Positions 22,786-26,178 of a DNA stretch of 26,178 bases are shown here, piece after piece; position 1 is the first letter of the stretch, and the number at the start of each line of letters is the position of its first letter. Origin of the DNA: a virus; IMG/VR virus record IMGVR_UViG_3300030107_004486, positions 11,763-37,940 of that record; one strand, given 5' to 3'. The translations under genes and the position numbers were made by a program. Below the pieces are notes generated by a model. The model was given only the letters and a program-made list of their open reading frames with translations, did not search any database and was not told the origin of the DNA.

Positions 22786-22880
22786 CGGCTGGGCGGGGCC
22801 GGGCGAGGCTAGGCGGGGCCGGGCAGGGCGCGGCGCGGCAGGGCACGGCGCGGCAAGGCAAGGCAAGGCAAGGCAAGGAA
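22786..22880 (+). repeat. 19-unit pentanucleotide repeat array (NGGCN)
   Basis: The gap after the SSB-like gene reads as 19 consecutive 5-bp blocks in exact register: 18 blocks fit NGGCN and the last is aggaa. The 3' end is the most uniform (aggca five times, 22856-22880 including aggaa), the 5' side is more degenerate. Some blocks repeat as a 20-bp higher unit (ggcggggccgggc at 22792 and 22812). G is strongly biased to the plus strand. Confidence 0.95.
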
Positions 22881-22957
22881 CTGGGCTTTAGAAACGTTAA
22901 TCAAAATCAATAGCACCAGAAAAGAACATGGAACAACTGACGGAGGACAGAGGACAA

Positions 22958-23578
22958 ATGACGATAGCAACATTAAGCGACACGAGACTTGAACTAATCC
23001 AGCGACACGTCCGCATCGACGGCGTGTCACCCATTATGTTCGACCGCTATGCGGGAGACAAAGATACGAGGCTTGAATGGCATCAGAAAATTTACGCCAA
23101 ACCCGGAACATCGACGCTTTCTATTCCGACACTAAACATCGTTTCGTTCTTTACCGCTCACAACACGAACTCGGCACCGAAGCGGCTGCGCGATGTGAGG
23201 AAGTACAAAGCAATCGCAAATTCAATTCTGTCGTTCACGACGATAACAGCGATGAACGGTGATGCGGAATACATACCCTTTTTACGTGACGGTAAAGAAA
23301 TACAGGTCGGCACATTTGCAGACGACCATGACCCGGTGTCCGGTTTGAAACTGCATCAGGCAGTAGCGCGGTTGGAGAAGGGCATTCCTAATGAAAAAGA
23401 ACGGGCGTTGCTGCCGCTTCCTTGGTCGTTGGAATTTATGCTGACGATATACCCGAATAAGGAAATCAAGGAACAGGAGATCAAAAACCTGCTGGCCGAA
23501 GGCGGGATGGCAATCGGGCTTGGCACGTTTCGCGGCGTGTTTGGAAAATTTCAAGTTGCAAAATGGGCCGACGCTTGA
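22958..23578 (+). CDS. Unknown early protein with glycine-rich C-terminal loop (RAMP-like?)
   Basis: 206 aa from the ATG at 22958, preferred to 22928 because agaggac precedes it by about 9 nt. The N-terminal strand has VDG-type GVSPIMFDRYAGD (residues 22-34). A tail WSLEFMLTIYPNKEI, then an AEGG-M-A-I-G-L-G-TFRGVFGKFQV segment (residues about 180-200). The G-x-G-xFRGxFGxF pattern after an extended strand resembles glycine-rich loops of RAMP/ferredoxin-like RNA- or DNA-binding proteins. That similarity is only a motif impression. It sits between the pentamer array and the primase-helicase, and is closed by an intrinsic terminator. I do not assign a function. Confidence 0.6.
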   Translation: MTIATLSDTRLELIQRHVRIDGVSPIMFDRYAGDKDTRLEWHQKIYAKPGTSTLSIPTLNIVSFFTAHNTNSAPKRLRDVRKYKAIANSILSFTTITAMNGDAEYIPFLRDGKEIQVGTFADDHDPVSGLKLHQAVARLEKGIPNEKERALLPLPWSLEFMLTIYPNKEIKEQEIKNLLAEGGMAIGLGTFRGVFGKFQVAKWADA

Positions 23579-23582
23579 TGCG

Positions 23583-23617
23583 CGGCGGGGGTGTTGCCCT
23601 TCACCCCTGCCGTTTTT
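23583..23617 (+). terminator. Intrinsic terminator after the unknown gene
   Basis: An 11-bp stem CGGCGGGGGTG / CACCCCTGCCG (23583-23593 with 23602-23612, one G-T pair), 8-nt loop ttgccctt, then TTTTT (23613-23617). The next gene starts only 12 nt later, so it separates but does not fully isolate the primase-helicase genes. Confidence 0.85.
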
Positions 23618-23628
23618 CCGAGGATTAA

Positions 23629-23793
23629 ATGAAGCAAGAAATCTGCACGGTTTGCGACGGTGACGTTGACGAAGGCATTACCGGCTTTTTCGGCATGATC
23701 CCTGTCGCCTTTTGCCCGACCTGTCTGGTTGGCGTGCGCGACCTTGCGGAAAGCATGTGCCTACGCTGTCAAGAAGATTACGATGATGACTGA
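23629..23793 (+). CDS. 54-aa triple-CxxC zinc-ribbon protein
   Basis: Not among the longer reading frames, but well supported: ATG with SD gagg 7 nt upstream, and a stop at 23793 overlapping the start of the primase-helicase gene (ATGATGACTGA). It has CTVC (C6, C9), CPTC (C29, C32) and CLRC (C44, C47): three CxxC knuckles, enough for one or two zinc ions, with a DDD tail. It is a likely DNA- or protein-binding zinc ribbon acting with the primase-helicase. Family unknown. Confidence 0.7.
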   Translation: MKQEICTVCDGDVDEGITGFFGMIPVAFCPTCLVGVRDLAESMCLRCQEDYDDD

Positions 23794-25744
23794 ACGCTAC
23801 ACACAATGGGCACCCGTGCTTCTCAGCCTCGGCTACGATCCGACGCCGGTTCATGGCAAGGCACCTATATTAAAGGGGTGGAGTGACCGGCCGGAATCGG
23901 CAAAGGATTTTGCAGCACACGGCGACGCAAACATCGGCGTGCTGTGCGGCGGTGAACACAACCTGATTGCCATTGATGTTGATGTGGTCAATCCGTTTGC
24001 AGCAAACGCTGTGCGCACCCTGATTGATGAAACGCTGGGGTTTGCGCCGGAGCGCGTCGGCAAGCCGCCAAAGTTCCTGATGGTCTTCCGCTGCACCGAA
24101 GCAATCAAGAAACGCAAGACCGGCACCTATGAAATAGAAAGCACCGATTGCCAGGTGGAAGTGCTGGCAGAAGGGCAACAGTTCGTCGCCAGCGGTATTC
24201 ACCCGGAGACAAAGGACAACTACGTGTGGCCGGATAACAACCTTCTCGATTACGCCATTGACGATTTAACGCTGGTGTCGACGCAACAGGTTGACGACTT
24301 CCTGCATCAGGCGGCAATCGCCATTTCACAATACGGACCATTAAAAGGCAGAATTACGCAACGCACGACACAGCCCATCACCGGGCTGAACCTGAAAGAG
24401 CTTGACGGCGAGATGGCTGAAATCGAAACCGCACTCGCCTTCCTGCCCAATGATGACGAACATTATGACGACTGGATTCACACTTTGCATGCCATCAAGG
24501 GGGCAGTGGGCGAGGCTGGTTACGATCTGGCGCATCGCTGGTCGAAACGATCCGACAAGTACGACGCAGCTGAAACAGATCGCGCATGGGACAGTATAAA
24601 AAATGTAAAGCACATCGGTGCCGGGTCCATTTACCACTGGGCAAGTGAACACGGTTTTAACCTGCGCGAAATGCGTGAGCCGGATTTTATCGGGCCTGAA
24701 GATATAAAGGACAAGCAACCCTCGCCGCTGCTGCGGGCCTCGGACATCCGTGGGCCAATAGCAAATCGCGAGTGGTTGCTTGACCAGTGGTTTCCAGCAA
24801 AGGCAGTCAGCGCCATGTTTGGGCAGGGTGGCGTCGGCAAGACGCTGCTGGTGCATCAGCTTGCAAACTGCGTTGCAACGGGCAGTCCATTTCTCGGCAT
24901 GGAAACAAAACAAATGCCGGTGCTGATGGTGCTGTGCGAGGACGACACAGATGAAATAAGCCGTCGCCAGTTGGCCATTAACGAATGGATGGGCGTGAAC
25001 GAGATCACGGGCAGCGCACCGGACAACCTTTTTATCTGGCCGCGGGTGGGCGAGGACAACATCCTTGTCACATGGCCATCCCAGGGCGAGGACAAGGCGG
25101 GCGAATTTTACGGCCAGCTATGTGAACAGGTGCAATTCGTCATCGATACGACAGACTCAGACGAGTTATTGCTGGTGCTGGACACGGCGGCCGACGTGTT
25201 TGGTGGCAATGAGAACATAAGGCGTGAGGTCAACACCTTTATAAAGACGTATTGCGGGTCATTTTGCACTAACTACGACGCCACGGTGCTGATGCTGGCG
25301 CACCCGTCGCTGTCCGGACTGTCATCGGGCAGCGGTATGTCGGGCAGCACGGCATGGGAGAATAGTGTTAGGGCGCGCGCCTATTTTTCCCGCAGCGACG
25401 ATGCAGACGATGTGCGTATCCTGTCGCGGAAGAAATCAAACTATTCAGCAAGCGGTGACAGTACCGATATTACGGTGATCTGGGACGAGTATGTTTACCA
25501 GTTGCCACAGTCGCAATCGCAGATGGATCGCATCGAAAACCGGGCGCTGAAAAACAAAATTATACAGGCTGTAGACGCGGCTGCGAGAGAGGGAAAACCA
25601 TACCAGAAAAAGACCGGCAGAAAGATTTTAGAAGCACTTCCGGCAGCACTTGGAGAGCGTCGAAAGCGCGTATCAAATGCCATTTCAGAATTGGAAATTG
25701 CGGGTGAAATAGTGTTCAAACCGAGGGTTGGCTACCGTGCATGA
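23783..25744 (+). CDS. PrimPol-RepA primase-helicase fusion
   Basis: 653 aa from the first of two adjacent ATGs (23783 or 23786), overlapping the zinc-ribbon gene by 11 nt. Residues 5-150 are a bifunctional primase-polymerase (prim-pol) domain: GYDPTPVHGKAPILKGW, IGVLCGG, IAIDVDV (metal acids D65, D67), EVLAEGQQFVASGIHP. About 215-305 is a PriCT_2-type linker (LAFLPNDDEHYDDWIHTLHA, IYHWASEHG). From about 335 there is a RepA/AAA_25 ATPase: Walker A GQGGVGKT (347-354), Walker B LLLVLD (D467), sensor region MLAHPSLSG...SGSTAWENS. The C-terminal 90 residues look like a winged helix. It would prime and unwind DNA at the phage origin; no separate DNA polymerase is seen in the window, so it or the host copies DNA. 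Confidence 0.85.
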   Translation: MMTERYTQWAPVLLSLGYDPTPVHGKAPILKGWSDRPESAKDFAAHGDANIGVLCGGEHNLIAIDVDVVNPFAANAVRTLIDETLGFAPERVGKPPKFLMVFRCTEAIKKRKTGTYEIESTDCQVEVLAEGQQFVASGIHPETKDNYVWPDNNLLDYAIDDLTLVSTQQVDDFLHQAAIAISQYGPLKGRITQRTTQPITGLNLKELDGEMAEIETALAFLPNDDEHYDDWIHTLHAIKGAVGEAGYDLAHRWSKRSDKYDAAETDRAWDSIKNVKHIGAGSIYHWASEHGFNLREMREPDFIGPEDIKDKQPSPLLRASDIRGPIANREWLLDQWFPAKAVSAMFGQGGVGKTLLVHQLANCVATGSPFLGMETKQMPVLMVLCEDDTDEISRRQLAINEWMGVNEITGSAPDNLFIWPRVGEDNILVTWPSQGEDKAGEFYGQLCEQVQFVIDTTDSDELLLVLDTAADVFGGNENIRREVNTFIKTYCGSFCTNYDATVLMLAHPSLSGLSSGSGMSGSTAWENSVRARAYFSRSDDADDVRILSRKKSNYSASGDSTDITVIWDEYVYQLPQSQSQMDRIENRALKNKIIQAVDAAAREGKPYQKKTGRKILEALPAALGERRKRVSNAISELEIAGEIVFKPRVGYRA

Positions 25745-25915
25745 TTTTACATTAGGGGGTCGTAACCCATTGATTTTAAACGAAAAGTGCATGTGTGTAA
25801 AAAATTACACAGATGCATGTAACCCATTGATTTATAAGCACAAAAAGTTGACACACATATCCCCCCCTAAAGGGGGGGCACAAACGTGTGCCACCCTTCA
25901 GGATTTAGGGTCGCG
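25745..25915. repeat. Non-coding region with direct repeats and palindromes (possible origin or control region)
   Basis: Contains GTAACCCATTGATTT twice as a direct repeat (25762-25776, 25819-25833). Between them is the inverted repeat GCAT-g-TGTGTAA-AAAA-TTACACA-g-ATGC (25789-25816). Later comes C7-TAAA-G7 (25861-25878), a perfect hairpin with no T-run, following TTGACA (25848-25853), which is a consensus -35 without a good -10. A 63-codon frame through it is an artefact of the repeats. Position just after the primase-helicase gene and the AT-rich repeats suit a replication origin. Confidence 0.6.
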
Positions 25916-26178
25916 ATGAGACGGCCTCGACCCGATCCGATTACCTATCCTGACAGCTTCATGCGCCAGACAGACGAAGCCATTTTTCATGCGCTTCAAA
26001 CCGTCGATGAAACGGCACGCAGGATGGAGGACAAATGGGGCGTGGATCGATTGGCGACACTGGTGAGTGTCGAAACGGCTGCGAAGTTCGGAAGTGCGAA
26101 AGCAAAACTTGATGCGGCCATCGATGACAATGACGCGGACGAGGTAACCAAACGCGCTGCGATTATGCAACGCGGATG
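25916..26178 (+). CDS. Hypothetical protein, 3' partial
   Basis: Starts at ATG 25916 after agg/aggg sequences and remains open to the end of the window (87 codons visible). Begins MRRPRPDPITYPDSFMRQTD, then FHALQTVDETARRMEDKWGVDRL...VSVETAAKFGSAKAKLDAAIDDND, a charged helical protein. I recognise no domain. It may be an early gene continuing the replication operon, or the first gene of the next module (possibly before packaging genes). Confidence 0.6.
   Translation, partial: MRRPRPDPITYPDSFMRQTDEAIFHALQTVDETARRMEDKWGVDRLATLVSVETAAKFGSAKAKLDAAIDDNDADEVTKRAAIMQRG

Noticed and set aside
22809-23030. Minus-strand frame of Ala/Leu/Pro/Arg repeats
   Set aside because: It is only the translation of the pentamer array and has no start signals or neighbours on that strand.
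25728-25919. 63-codon plus-strand frame after the primase-helicase
   Set aside because: It overlaps direct repeats and palindromes, has no SD and begins inside the previous gene.

Overview
This window looks like part of the genome of a temperate, podovirus-type tailed phage (Caudoviricetes), probably infecting an alphaproteobacterium. The host inference rests on an att region carrying the 3' half of an initiator tRNA-Met of alphaproteobacterial type, and on a holin resembling the 3-TM holin family of alphaproteobacterial gene transfer agents. Both are recognised by eye only. The window is open at both ends: a tail gene runs in from the left and a small gene runs out on the right.

Layout. (1) 1-15724, plus strand, is the late operon: tail nozzle/FCCH-domain protein, three or four internal-virion (T7 gp14/15/16-like) proteins, T7-type tail fibre, LamG/SPRY-type adhesion protein, tail-fibre-assembly-like protein, a secreted or membrane small protein, a TM plus coiled-coil (spanin/DUF2730-like) protein, 3-TM holin, GH24-type endolysin and a small PD-(D/E)XK-like nuclease. 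Genes mostly overlap by 1-11 nt or are separated by fewer than 30 nt. (2) 15678-18059, minus strand, is the integration operon: tyrosine integrase, a predicted winged-helix protein, then (after 13-bp tandem repeats and a terminator) a 90-aa protein. (3) 18060-18445 is the integrase promoter and attP, with the tRNA-fMet 3' half, a terminator-like hairpin and phased direct repeats. (4) 18446-19614, minus strand, is a five-gene overlapping operon of small early or regulatory proteins (HTH/Xis-like, zinc ribbon + DUF6378-like, unknowns, CxxCxGxG protein). (5) 19701-20738 is the immunity switch: a LexA-like CI repressor (minus) facing a Cro-like HTH protein (plus), with a perfect 15-bp palindrome over the divergent promoters. 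(6) 20731-25744, plus strand, is recombination and replication: Hjc-like resolvase, RecB/lambda-exo-like nuclease, HTH protein, ssDNA-binding-like protein, an unknown glycine-rich (possibly RAMP-like) protein, a 54-aa triple-CxxC protein, and a PrimPol-RepA primase-helicase fusion. (7) 25745-25915 is a repeat- and palindrome-rich gap, followed by a partial gene.

The att site lies inside phage genes on both sides, so the sequence appears to be the unintegrated (virion or circular) form and the site is attP, not attL or attR. The logic is that of a lambda-like temperate phage with a T7-like virion core: CI/Cro choose the state, Int recombines at tRNA-fMet, and the exonuclease, SSB-like, resolvase and PrimPol-helicase genes copy and process DNA.

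Items most worth a second look are a 19-unit pentanucleotide array (22786-22880), six 13-bp tandem repeats (16008-16085), intrinsic terminators whose T-run directly abuts a start codon at two loci, the DR-IR-DR region at 25762-25878, and the unknown gene at 22958. All product names are from motif recognition without database searches.
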